Virus record (IMG/VR): IMGVR_UViG_3300023170_000025
Location: 1 to 62,676 of that record
Reading direction: 5' to 3' (one strand)
DNA from: a virus
Length of the DNA stretch: 62,676 bases
Shown piece after piece: positions 52,290 through 59,802 of the stretch; the first letter of the stretch is position 1, and the number at the start of each line of letters is the position of its first letter. The notes beneath the pieces were generated by a model. It worked only from the letters and a program-made list of their open reading frames with translations. It did no database searches and had not been told where the DNA came from. Both the position numbers and the translations under genes were made by a program.

Positions 52290-52600
52290 TGAAATATATA
52301 GAAAATAAAGATTATGAATTAATACCAGACGAAAATGGTGATGATGTATGGAATGTTAGAATACTTGAAGGTGAATTTAATGAAGTTGTAGTTAGATTTG
52401 GTTCTATTAGAATTGATGGTAAAAATGTAGATAATGAAGAAGATGTTAAACTATCCTTTGATTTTGATGTAATTACAACACCAGACGAAAATCTAACTCC
52501 AGAAAATATTGATTTACAATTGTTTGCTGGTGATATATTATTAAGCATAATAGAATCTTCTATAGAAAATAAAGAAGAAGTACATTTTAAAGAGGTATAA
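52289..52600 (+). CDS. acidic beta-rich protein after uvsX
   Basis: The 103-residue protein is strongly acidic, with EYVLIPD-like first strand (KDYELIPDENGDDVWNVRIL) and a middle FNEVVVRFGSIRIDGKN. It is coupled to uvsX by TAATG and ends 4 bases before gp41. No family is recognised. Confidence 0.6.
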   Translation: MKYIENKDYELIPDENGDDVWNVRILEGEFNEVVVRFGSIRIDGKNVDNEEDVKLSFDFDVITTPDENLTPENIDLQLFAGDILLSIIESSIENKEEVHFKEV

Positions 52601-52604
52601 AAAT

Positions 52605-53981
52605 TTGAATACAAATATAGAACAAGTCGTTCTTAAAAATATCCTTACTAATGAAAAATACATGAGAAAGGTTCTTCCTTTCATTAAACCAGATTACTTT
52701 GAAGGCGTTTATAAAATGCTATTTAAACAAGCAGGAATGTTTGTTGCAAAGTATAATAAACTTCCTACAGCAGAAGCATTTAAAATAGAAATCGATCAAT
52801 CAGATAATTTTAATGATGAACAATATAGACATGCTATTGAAATTATACCTAGTCTATTTGAAATGGAAAAATCCGACGAGACTTGGTTAAATGATACTAC
52901 AGAAAAATGGTGTCAAGATCGTGCTTTATATAATGCTGTTATGGAATCAATCTCCATTATAGATGGAAAACATCAGAGTCTTACAAAAAATGCTTTACCG
53001 GATATTCTCACGAAAGCGCTCGGAGTCTCATTCGACGCCAACATCGGTCACGACTATATTGAAAACTTTGAAGAACGATTCGAGTTCTACCACCGTGACG
53101 AGGAAAGATTACCTTTTGATCTTGACTACTTTAACAAAATTACAAAAGGAGGTATTCCAAACAAAAGTCTTAATGTCTGTCTTGCTGGTACTGGCGTTGG
53201 TAAATCTTTATTTATGTGCCACTGTGCTGCTGCTAATCTAAATCGGGGTAATAATGTTTTATATCTTACTATGGAAATGGCAGAAGAAAGAATAGCAGAA
53301 AGAATAGATGCTAATTTACTTGATATACCTATTGATCAGTTAGAACATCTTAGTAAAGAAATGTTTGCTGAAAGAGTAAGAGGGCTTTCATCTAAAACTA
53401 ATGGTAAGTTAATCATAAAAGAATATCCAACCGGATCTGCTCATTCTGGTCATTTTCGTGCCCTTTTAAACGAATTAAAACTAAAGAAATCGTTCGAGCC
53501 TGATATTATATACATTGATTATCTTAATATTTGTGCATCAAGTAGAATGAAAGGAATGGGAGGTGCCATTAATTCATACAACTACATTAAGGCAATTGCT
53601 GAAGAATTACGAGGTCTTGCGGTGGAGTTTGACTTACCGATCGTTACTGCAACGCAGACGACTAGGTCTGGTTATAGTAACTCGGATATTGGGCTTGAAG
53701 ATACGTCCGAGTCTTTTGGATTACCCGCAACCGCGGACCTCATGTTCGCTCTTATCTCGACAGAAGAACTTGAAGGAATGGGACAGCTTGCGGTAAAACA
53801 ATTAAAGAATAGATATAACGATCCAACATATAAGAAAAGGTTTGTAATCGGGGTTGATAGATCAAAGATGAGACTATTTGATGTTCACGAAGGAGAACAA
53901 ACTCTAATAGATGATACTCCAGTATTTGATAAAACAAAAACTGGTATAAATGTAAAGAAATTTGAAGATTTTAAATTATAG
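52605..53981 (+). CDS. 41: replicative helicase gp41
   Basis: The 458-residue DnaB-like helicase begins with TTG (AATTTGAAT), and AAAGAGGTATAA provides a ribosome site. Walker A is AGTGVGKS at 194-201, Walker B DIIYIDYLNI, and the later QTTRSGYSNSDIG and the arginine-finger region NRYNDP are present. It unwinds DNA ahead of gp43 and binds the primase. The N-terminal ~150 residues form the collar domain. Confidence 0.93.
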   Translation: MNTNIEQVVLKNILTNEKYMRKVLPFIKPDYFEGVYKMLFKQAGMFVAKYNKLPTAEAFKIEIDQSDNFNDEQYRHAIEIIPSLFEMEKSDETWLNDTTEKWCQDRALYNAVMESISIIDGKHQSLTKNALPDILTKALGVSFDANIGHDYIENFEERFEFYHRDEERLPFDLDYFNKITKGGIPNKSLNVCLAGTGVGKSLFMCHCAAANLNRGNNVLYLTMEMAEERIAERIDANLLDIPIDQLEHLSKEMFAERVRGLSSKTNGKLIIKEYPTGSAHSGHFRALLNELKLKKSFEPDIIYIDYLNICASSRMKGMGGAINSYNYIKAIAEELRGLAVEFDLPIVTATQTTRSGYSNSDIGLEDTSESFGLPATADLMFALISTEELEGMGQLAVKQLKNRYNDPTYKKRFVIGVDRSKMRLFDVHEGEQTLIDDTPVFDKTKTGINVKKFEDFKL

Positions 53982-53990
53982 GAGTTAAAT

Positions 53991-54275
53991 ATGGCTAAAG
54001 GCAAAGGTGGTAAATCAAGCGGAAATATCTCTCAAGGTATTCATTCTAATATTTCTCAGAATACAAAAAGACTTATGAAACAGGGATATAAATCTTCTAT
54101 TCATAGAGTTTTAAATCAACAGAAAGCTTTACTTCAAGGTAAAGATATTGTTGTAACTATTCCTAATCCGAATACCAATGAAACTAATAAACCTTTTATT
54201 CGGCAAAAAGTATCCGGTAAAAATTATTTAAATGCTCTTAAGAATCGTACATATGTAATGAAAGAAGTACAATGA
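53991..54275 (+). CDS. basic protein of unknown function
   Basis: The 94-residue protein has a Gly/Lys/Ser-rich N-terminus (AKGKGGKSSGNISQG), basic helices (QNTKRLMKQGYKSSIHRVLN) and a C-terminal KVSGKNYLNALKNRT. It likely binds nucleic acid by composition alone. GGAGTTAAAT precedes the ATG, and it overlaps the next gene by ATGA. Confidence 0.6.
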   Translation: MAKGKGGKSSGNISQGIHSNISQNTKRLMKQGYKSSIHRVLNQQKALLQGKDIVVTIPNPNTNETNKPFIRQKVSGKNYLNALKNRTYVMKEVQ

Positions 54276-54520
54276 ACTGGGAAGATTTTGAAGAAAAGGC
54301 CTTTTCGGAAGTTTTTAATCACTATATTAATTTAACAAATGATTTAGTTGAAGAAGATCAAGATCCCTTACTGATTGCAGCTATACTTGTCACTACGGGT
54401 CTTAGCATGTATAGAACATTGTTAAATGAATACGATTATGATAAAATGGTAGAACAGATTAGTCTTTTTAAAGATGATATTACTAGTTTTGAACAAGCAA
54501 AGAAAGGCCAGTTACATTGA
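54272..54520 (+). CDS. small helical protein before thyX
   Basis: The 82-residue acidic all-helical protein reads MNWEDFEEKAFSEVFNHYIN and DPLLIAAILVTTGLSMYRTL. I recall similar proteins next to thyX or gp41 in marine phages, with no known role. It is coupled to both neighbours (ATGA before, TTGA after). Confidence 0.6.
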   Translation: MNWEDFEEKAFSEVFNHYINLTNDLVEEDQDPLLIAAILVTTGLSMYRTLLNEYDYDKMVEQISLFKDDITSFEQAKKGQLH

Positions 54521-55206
54521 AAGTTAAACTTTTATCATATAGCCAACCAGCAGATCGTATTCATTCGGGAGAAGCTGGTTATGCTGGTTTACAAAATATT
54601 CAAGATTTAATTGCTTATTGTGCAAGAGTATCAAATCCAGGTAATCAAGCTAATACTAAAACAACTGCAAAATTACTTGATTACCTTGTTAAACATAAAC
54701 ATTGGTCACCTTTTGAAATGGCTTCTGCTACTCTTGAAATAGAAACTACAAGAGATATTGCAAGACAGTTTTTAAGACATAGATCATTTTCTTTTCAGGA
54801 ATTTTCTCAAAGATATGCAGATCCTAATGATATGGGTAATGCATTTGTTATCCGTGAAGCAAGACTTCAAGATGAAAAAAATAGACAAAATAGTATTGAA
54901 ACATCTGATACAGCCTTACAGGCTTGGTGGCATGCCCAACAAGAATTTTTAATTGAACATACTAAAAGAATATATAAAGAAGCAAGAGAAAGGGGTATAG
55001 CAAAAGAACAGGCACGGGCAATTTTACCAGAAGGTAATACAGTTTCCCGTTTATATGCAAGTGGTACAATTAGATCATGGATTCATTACATAGAGTTACG
55101 TTCCGCAAACGGGACTCAAAAAGAACATATGGATCTAGCTATAGGTATTGCAAAAGCAATCTCTAAGATTTATCCTTCAGTAGAAAACTTTATTCAAGAG
55201 GAGTAA
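54517..55206 (+). CDS. thyX: flavin-dependent thymidylate synthase ThyX
   Basis: ThyX makes dTMP from dUMP with folate and FAD. The 229-residue protein begins at TTG in a TTGA overlap. The signature motif reads RHRSFSFQEFSQRY, where the usual family pattern is RHRxxSxNExSxRY, so Asn is replaced by Gln. An HWSPFEMA segment and C-terminal RSWIHYIELR match the family. It serves the phage's high thymine demand. Confidence 0.92.
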   Translation: MKVKLLSYSQPADRIHSGEAGYAGLQNIQDLIAYCARVSNPGNQANTKTTAKLLDYLVKHKHWSPFEMASATLEIETTRDIARQFLRHRSFSFQEFSQRYADPNDMGNAFVIREARLQDEKNRQNSIETSDTALQAWWHAQQEFLIEHTKRIYKEARERGIAKEQARAILPEGNTVSRLYASGTIRSWIHYIELRSANGTQKEHMDLAIGIAKAISKIYPSVENFIQEE

Positions 55207-55210
55207 TTTA

Positions 55211-55429
55211 ATGGGAAGAAAACTTTCAACTTATTATTCGGACCACGGTAAAGGTTACTGTGAAATACATTTTGATTTCAAAGAAGAATATGGTTATATA
55301 AAGTATTTTGATAATAATGAAAAGCTATTTTTTGTTGAAGATTATAAAGGTAAATCAATGAGATATATTGAAGATGCTGCAGAAAACTGGGCTCTTGGTA
55401 TAAAACTCTTAGAAGCGGATTATCATTGA
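55211..55429 (+). CDS. small conserved phage protein
   Basis: The 72-residue protein has a beta-rich N-terminal half (GKGYCEIHFDFKEEYGYIKY) and a helix at the end (MRYIEDAAENWALGI). Comparable genes follow thyX in marine T4-like phages, but the function is not known. Confidence 0.55.
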   Translation: MGRKLSTYYSDHGKGYCEIHFDFKEEYGYIKYFDNNEKLFFVEDYKGKSMRYIEDAAENWALGIKLLEADYH

Positions 55430-55602
55430 CTTTTATGGCGTTTCAAGGTAGTAAAGAAATAATCTGGCATATAACATGTTCTTGTTGTAAGTTTTATTTT
55501 ACTCTTCCCACTATGGAAGAAAATTATAGAATAGATAGGGGAAGTTTTTATTGTCCAAGCTGCGGAAAAAATCAAAGTGTAAAAATTATAAAAGAGGAAT
55601 AA
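55426..55602 (+). CDS. zinc-ribbon-like small protein
   Basis: The protein has 58 residues from TTG 55426 (TTGA overlap, as thyX) or 55 from ATG 55435. Two cysteine knuckles, TCSCCKF and YCPSCGKN, flank a 20-residue spacer, the layout of a zinc ribbon. It ends exactly at the next start codon. It is too small for an enzyme; a nucleic-acid or protein-binding role is inference. Confidence 0.6.
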   Translation: MTFMAFQGSKEIIWHITCSCCKFYFTLPTMEENYRIDRGSFYCPSCGKNQSVKIIKEE

Positions 55603-56025
55603 ATGCCACATAAAACTAATTCAGATTTATTTGAAGCTGGTGAATTTATAAGTCACGCTAAACTAAAACTTAATTGGAAAATAGAATGTGATGCAATTAG
55701 ACCAAAAGAATGGCATGTACTTGCTCAGATTATAAAAGAGTTTGAACCACAACCCTGGAGAAAAGCAGTAGGTATACCACGTGGTGGTATATCTTTAGGT
55801 AATGCACTTGATAAATATTCAACAAATAATCCTAATGATCCTATTCTAATTGCTGATGATGTATATACCACTGGTACGAGTTTTAAAGAATTTATAAAAG
55901 AATTTTATCCTGATGTTGCAACAATACAGTGGTGTGTTTTTGCTAGAAAACCTACAGAAGGTAGAGTAAAGGCTTTATTTACAATGCCAGATAAAGGTAG
56001 ACATGGCTTAAATTGGAGAAAATAA
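55603..56025 (+). CDS. phosphoribosyltransferase-family protein
   Basis: The 140-residue type I PRTase has GIPRGGISLGNALDKY as the PPi loop region and the PRPP-binding motif PILIADDVYTTGTSF. It would link a base to PRPP in salvage or synthesis. The C-terminal hood is short and the base specificity is not readable. It complements GuaC and ThyX in nucleotide supply. Confidence 0.78.
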   Translation: MPHKTNSDLFEAGEFISHAKLKLNWKIECDAIRPKEWHVLAQIIKEFEPQPWRKAVGIPRGGISLGNALDKYSTNNPNDPILIADDVYTTGTSFKEFIKEFYPDVATIQWCVFARKPTEGRVKALFTMPDKGRHGLNWRK

Positions 56026-56028
56026 ATT

Positions 56029-56586
56029 ATGAAATATTATAAATTAGAACCATCAGTTAAAAAATCAGTTATAGAATGGCATACATTTAAAAGAAAAGAT
56101 GCTGACGGAAATAGTATTTTTCTTCGTAAAGAATTAGGGTGGAGATATGGTGCTTGGTTAATTAGAGTTCCAGAAACAGAAGATGAAATTAAAGAATTTC
56201 TTTCCGATAAAGGAGACTATGATTCAATTCAAGAATATCTTGCAGATTATTATGGAGAGGAAGATATTATCACAGAAGAAACAAATTTGGAAGATTATCT
56301 TTTACCTAAGATAACAGATGAATTTGTAGATATAAGCGAAGACTATGAAGATGCTGAAATGCTAGAAACATGGGACGGCTGTTGGGAAGAATGGTCTCTT
56401 ATTGGTGCAGAACTTCGTGGTATTTCAGAGGAACAACAGGAACAATGGGTTGAAGAAGCGGCCGCTGCATATGATGAAGATTATGAAGATGGTGTAGAAG
56501 GTCTAGGTTGGCAGTTTATAGATTGTTTTTATGAAATGCATTGTAATCCAGAAATAACTCCATGTGATGAATATGGGAATACTTGA
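56029..56586 (+). CDS. very acidic protein of unknown function
   Basis: The 185-residue protein starts KYYKLEPSVKKSVIEWHTFK and continues with a Trp/Tyr-rich acidic body (DGCWEEWSLIGAELRGISEE). Acidic mimicry of DNA is possible from composition, but nothing specific supports it. Its end overlaps the methyltransferase start. Confidence 0.55.
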   Translation: MKYYKLEPSVKKSVIEWHTFKRKDADGNSIFLRKELGWRYGAWLIRVPETEDEIKEFLSDKGDYDSIQEYLADYYGEEDIITEETNLEDYLLPKITDEFVDISEDYEDAEMLETWDGCWEEWSLIGAELRGISEEQQEQWVEEAAAAYDEDYEDGVEGLGWQFIDCFYEMHCNPEITPCDEYGNT

Positions 56587-57079
56587 TGTTTTAAAAGTGG
56601 TTGGTCGTAATGAAGAAAGTGACGAATGTTACACTCCAGTAGAACAGATAAAACCGCTACTAAATTATCTTGATAAAGATAAAACTTATTATGAACCCAC
56701 TTCTGGTATATCTTCAAATATAGTACAAGCTTTTACCGATAACGGCTATAAAATGAAAGGAAGTAACGGTAAAGACTTTTTTACTTGTAATTCAGACGAT
56801 GTTTATGATGGTATTATAACCAATCCCCCGTATAGTAAAAAAGATAAATTTATTAGACATTGTTATAAATTAGAAAAACCTTTTGCATTACTTCTCCCGG
56901 TATCTTCATTTCAAGGAGTAAGAAGGGGCGCTCTTTTTAGTAAATATGGTATGTCTGCATTAGTATATAATCATAGAGTTGATTTTACAGGCAATGGTAA
57001 CCCACATTTTGGTGTAGCATGGTTTATTCATGGTTTTTTACCACCAAATCAAATATTTTGGATTGATAATAAAATTTAA
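56567..57079 (+). CDS. DNA adenine methyltransferase-like protein
   Basis: The 170-residue protein has the amino-methyltransferase catalytic motif IITNPPYSKKDKF near residue 85 and a YYEPTSGISSNIVQAF motif in the AdoMet-binding position. The ending PHFGVAWFIHGFL is common in short phage N6-adenine methyltransferases. It lacks a recognisable target domain. Starts at GTG 56564, ATG 56567 and ATG 56573 are all possible and none has a ribosome site. Confidence 0.68.
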   Translation: MNMGILDVLKVVGRNEESDECYTPVEQIKPLLNYLDKDKTYYEPTSGISSNIVQAFTDNGYKMKGSNGKDFFTCNSDDVYDGIITNPPYSKKDKFIRHCYKLEKPFALLLPVSSFQGVRRGALFSKYGMSALVYNHRVDFTGNGNPHFGVAWFIHGFLPPNQIFWIDNKI

Positions 57080-57090
57080 AAAAAAATGTA

Positions 57091-57128
57091 TTTTAGGGGT
57101 TTACAAACGAGTTTAAATATATTATATT
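57091..57128 (+). promoter_or_regulatory. boxed early-type promoter
   Basis: TTTTAGGGG (57091-57099), TTTACA (57100-57105), 17 bases, TATATT (57123-57128). AAAGAGAATCGGTTAGGAGAC follows before the ATG at 57163. Confidence 0.78.
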
Positions 57129-57162
57129 AATAATATAAAGAGAATCGGTTAGGAGACTTACT

Positions 57163-57579
57163 ATGGGTACCGCATCAATGATCGGAGTTTATAATAAAGA
57201 CGGATCAGTCACAGCATCTTACTGCCATTATGACGGCTATCTTTCTTATAACGGAAGACTTTTAGTTGAAACATATAACACAACAGAAGCCGCAAATGCA
57301 GTTGCAAATTGTGGTTATCTTTCAGGTTTAACTAATGATCTTGATAATGATCTTAAAGAAGCTGTACATAAAAATGAAGAACCCCGAATTTATAATTCAG
57401 TTGATACCTTCCTAAAAGTTGGTGATCGTTATGCTGGAGCGGATTATCTTTATCTTTTTGATGGAAAAACATGGCTCTATACCGATACATATGGTAACCG
57501 TAAAGACCGTAAGTTTAAAGAAGTCGAAGCAGATTTGGTAGATCATGATGCTCCCAAATTCAATCAGGTAGCAGTATAA
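57163..57579 (+). CDS. conserved phage protein with SMIG..YCHYDGY motif
   Basis: The 138-residue protein begins TASMIGVYNKDGSVTASYCH, then YDGYLSYNGRLLVETYNT. I recognise this N-terminal pattern from many phages, where it marks a conserved family without a known function. The boxed promoter suggests early expression. It shares its last base with the lysin gene. Confidence 0.6.
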   Translation: MGTASMIGVYNKDGSVTASYCHYDGYLSYNGRLLVETYNTTEAANAVANCGYLSGLTNDLDNDLKEAVHKNEEPRIYNSVDTFLKVGDRYAGADYLYLFDGKTWLYTDTYGNRKDRKFKEVEADLVDHDAPKFNQVAV

Positions 57580-58136
57580 TGAAACTTAGTAATTTATTAT
57601 CTGGTATTATAAACGGTATTACTGCAACAGCTATTATAGTTGTTGCAGGCACTCAACTCTATGCCAATGATCATAGCTGGGATAAAAAACAAATAAGTAA
57701 AATCACAAATAATGATTTACATTGTCTCCAGCAAAATATTTTCTTTGAAGCAAGAAATCAAACAGTAAAGGGACAAGTTGCCGTAGCATGGGTAACACTC
57801 AATCGTTTAGATGATACTCGTTATCCAAATACAATTTGTGGAGTTGTAAAGCAAGCTAATCGTGATTCAAATGGTAATATCATTAAACATAAATGTCAGT
57901 TCAGTTGGTATTGCGACGGCAAATCGGATAAAATACCCAGTAATAAAATATCACAAAATGCTTGGAAACAAGCTGGTATTGTAGCCGAGGTTGTTCTAAT
58001 GGATAGAATGTCTGGATATATCTTTAAGGATCCTACTAAAGGTTCAACTATGTATCATGCCGATTGGGTATCACCATACTGGAAAGTAAAGTATGATCAG
58101 GTAGCTTATATTGAAGACCATGTTTTCTACAAGTGA
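57579..58136 (+). CDS. SleB-like cell wall hydrolase (endolysin)
   Basis: The 185-residue protein has a hydrophobic N-terminal helix (IINGITATAIIVVAGTQLYA) that can be a signal or anchor. The SleB/Hydrolase_2 domain follows: LQQNIFFEARNQTVKGQVAVA with the catalytic Glu, then TVCGVV-like and CQFSWYCDGK. It cuts peptidoglycan for lysis. The anchor suggests a secretion-dependent (SAR-type) endolysin; this is inference. No holin was seen next to it. Confidence 0.82.
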   Translation: MKLSNLLSGIINGITATAIIVVAGTQLYANDHSWDKKQISKITNNDLHCLQQNIFFEARNQTVKGQVAVAWVTLNRLDDTRYPNTICGVVKQANRDSNGNIIKHKCQFSWYCDGKSDKIPSNKISQNAWKQAGIVAEVVLMDRMSGYIFKDPTKGSTMYHADWVSPYWKVKYDQVAYIEDHVFYK

Positions 58137-58143
58137 GGAAAAA

Positions 58144-58428
58144 ATGAAAAATAAAATTGACTATCGTTTTAACGAAGAAAACTATATCAAGGAGTTTAAA
58201 GAATATATTGACGCTACTTATAGTCAACACTATTCTCAGAATAAATTCCAATCCACTGAAGTAATCATGGATCGTGGTCATGGTACAGGTTTCTGTATGG
58301 GAAATGTTGATAAATATTCCAATAGATATGGAAAGAAAGGTACTGCAGCAGATGCTCGTAAAGACCTTATGAAAGTTTTACATTACGCTCTCCTTCAACT
58401 ATATGTGCATGACAATGATCTTGGATAA
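58144..58428 (+). CDS. DUF3310-like phage protein
   Basis: The protein has 94 residues from ATG 58144, served by GTGAGGAAAAA; an in-frame start at 58111 lies in the lysin gene. The body TEVIMDRGHGTGFCMGNVDK, then GKKGTAADARKDLMKVLHYA fits the DUF3310 pattern, which includes phage proteins of unknown role in nucleotide metabolism. The ORF overlaps the next by 26 bases. Confidence 0.72.
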   Translation: MKNKIDYRFNEENYIKEFKEYIDATYSQHYSQNKFQSTEVIMDRGHGTGFCMGNVDKYSNRYGKKGTAADARKDLMKVLHYALLQLYVHDNDLG

Positions 58429-58741
58429 TCACGTTAATGAAATCTTTAAAGATAATATAAATATGATGGTACCATGGTATCTTATGGCTTCATATGCTTA
58501 TTATGTAGAAGATGATCCGATCTTAACTGATAATTTTTTCGATAATATGGGTAAAAGAATCCTAGAAAACTGGGAAAAAATTACACATTTTCATAAACAC
58601 TATATCAGTAAAGACGAATTAAAAGCTGGAAGTTTTCTGGGAAAATATCCTAGCAGAGTTTCAGATTCTGTTAATGCTTTAAGAAAATATGGTTTTATTA
58701 AGAAAGAAAAGAAAGAAGTAACACTGGAAGATTTTTTCTAA
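58403..58741 (+). CDS. small protein resembling NAD-ligase domain Ia
   Basis: The 112-residue protein has YAYYVEDDPILTDNFFDNM, which resembles the N-terminal domain Ia of NAD-dependent DNA ligase (YYxxDxPxxSDxEYD). That domain binds NMN. No adenylation domain follows, so it cannot be a ligase alone. The C-terminus is basic (IKKEKKEVTLEDFF). Starts at ATG 58403, 58409 or 58415 are possible. Confidence 0.45.
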   Translation: MCMTMILDNHVNEIFKDNINMMVPWYLMASYAYYVEDDPILTDNFFDNMGKRILENWEKITHFHKHYISKDELKAGSFLGKYPSRVSDSVNALRKYGFIKKEKKEVTLEDFF

Positions 58742-58933
58742 ATGAAACAAGAAATAATTAAATTTAAAAGTACAAATTATTATCGAAATAAAAAAAGAAA
58801 TGAACTTGTACGAAAAAGATTAAAAATAAAATACCAGAAAAGGGCAGGCACTTATCTTCTGGATCCTATGAATAAGAAAGAAGATAAAAACACACTTGAA
58901 TTTAATATTGATTCTGATTATATTATGATGTAA
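58742..58933 (+). CDS. small basic protein
   Basis: The 63-residue protein begins KQEIIKFKSTNYYRNKKRNE and is strongly basic over its first two thirds. It starts directly after the previous stop. Function is unknown. It closes the operon before the tmRNA. Confidence 0.45.
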   Translation: MKQEIIKFKSTNYYRNKKRNELVRKRLKIKYQKRAGTYLLDPMNKKEDKNTLEFNIDSDYIMM

Positions 58934-58973
58934 CATATTTACTACAATAAAAAATGATTAATAAATCTTATAG

Positions 58974-59002
58974 TTATTAATCATCATATAATACTATATA
59001 AT
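58974..59002 (+). promoter_or_regulatory. sigma70-like promoter for the tmRNA
   Basis: TATAAT at 58997-59002 and TTATTA at 58974-58979 are 17 bases apart. A second TATAAT lies at 58987-58992 without a good -35. Transcription would begin near 59009. Confidence 0.5.
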
Positions 59003-59056
59003 CTGTAGACGTTATAAAGACTATATGGACCTGGGGGCGGCACCCAGCAGCTCCAC

Positions 59057-59146
59057 CATAAACACTTGATAGAGGACGCTCGAAAATTCTGGGAAGCAGA
59101 TAGGGAAGTAGCTACCTGATTCTGTGGAGAAATTCAAGTGTTTATG
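59057..59146 (+). repeat. 13-bp inverted repeat joining the tmRNA pieces
   Basis: CATAAACACTTGA (59057-59069) and TCAAGTGTTTATG (59134-59146) are perfect complements. They stack onto the acceptor stem in the precursor and bring the two cleavage points together, as in permuted tmRNA precursors. Confidence 0.9.
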
Positions 59147-59195
59147 ATGGGGCTGAAATAGGATCGACATGTATTCTAGTTTACAAAATACAAAT

Positions 59196-59240
59196 GCAAA
59201 CGATAACTTTGCACCATCTGGTTACGCACTAGCTGCATAA
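59196..59240 (+). other. tmRNA tag reading frame
   Basis: GCA AAC GAT AAC TTT and nine further codons ending GCT GCA TAA encode ANDNFAPSGYALAA. The ALAA end fits ClpXP/ClpAP recognition. A leading alanine would come from the charged tmRNA. Confidence 0.92.
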
Positions 59241-59318
59241 CACAGGGGGTTGGCCACTTACCTAGCAACAGAAATAGTGGCACATTAATTTTAAAAATTC
59301 ATTAAGGGAATAAAACAA

Positions 59319-59699
59319 ATGAAAATCGCAGCACTCACAGTAGCAGCAACAATTGCAGCAACATCAGTATCAGCAATGGACCTTGGTTCAACAGGTCTTT
59401 CACTTAACACAGAAGTAGACGCATCATGGGATCTTGATGCTGATACGAATAACCTTCTCGTTACTCTTGAGCCAGAGTTGGGTTACAGCATTGTTGGTGT
59501 GAGCCTTACGGCTGGTATGGATCTTAATGTTTATCAGAATGAAGAATTTGTTCTTGGTGATCAGTTTGACGCTCTTTCAATTGACTTTGGTGCGTCTTAT
59601 CAAATTATGGAAGGCCTTTCCGCTTATGGTGAAACAACCTGGGACGTAGAAGCTAGTGAACTCGAAGCATCAAAAGTTGGTGTTACTTTTTCATTCTAA
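59319..59699 (+). CDS. exported outer-membrane beta-barrel-like protein
   Basis: The 126-residue protein has a signal peptide (KIAALTVAATIAATSVSAM; cleavage near residue 19). The mature part shows alternating hydrophobic strands and ends VGVTFSF with the terminal Phe typical of outer-membrane barrels. At about 107 mature residues only a small barrel is possible. Codons are more C/G-rich than nearby genes. No terminator separates it from the tmRNA, and the ribosome site is AAGGGAATAAA. Function is unknown; envelope modification is inference. Confidence 0.65.
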   Translation: MKIAALTVAATIAATSVSAMDLGSTGLSLNTEVDASWDLDADTNNLLVTLEPELGYSIVGVSLTAGMDLNVYQNEEFVLGDQFDALSIDFGASYQIMEGLSAYGETTWDVEASELEASKVGVTFSF

Positions 59700-59715
59700 T
59701 AAAATGAATTTCGAG

Positions 59716-59723
59716 TATAAATA
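59716..59723 (+). promoter_or_regulatory. T4-type late promoter TATAAATA
   Basis: An exact octamer lies after the barrel-like gene. A terminator-like hairpin lies between it and the next gene at 59803. Confidence 0.65.
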
Positions 59724-59754
59724 GTATTATCGGGTTGTTACGAAATAAACACGT

Positions 59755-59781
59755 GAGGGGCCACGGTTAGCCCCTCTTTTT
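59755..59781 (+). terminator. terminator-like hairpin
   Basis: The 7-bp stem GAGGGGC/GCCCCTC (59755-59761, 59770-59776) with an 8-base loop is followed by TTTTT. It can end the barrel-gene transcript, or act as an attenuator for the late promoter just upstream. Confidence 0.75.
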
Positions 59782-59802
59782 CGTTTAATGGAGGTAGCAC
59801 TG

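Larger units (their letters stand above)
59009..59285 (+). ncRNA. ssrA: circularly permuted two-piece tmRNA
   Basis: tmRNA frees stalled ribosomes and adds a degradation tag. Here the 3' acceptor piece comes first. It has T-stem CTGGG/CCCAG (59031-59035, 59043-59047) with loop GGCGGCA, then acceptor strand CAGCTCC and ACCA ending at 59058. The intervening segment runs 59059-59148. The 5' piece starts GGGGCTG (59149-59155), which pairs with CAGCTCC (one G-U), and continues AAATAGGATCGACATG. The tag frame gives ANDNFAPSGYALAA. The order, T-loop and ANDNFA start match alphaproteobacterial permuted tmRNAs. Outer ends are approximate. Confidence 0.93.
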
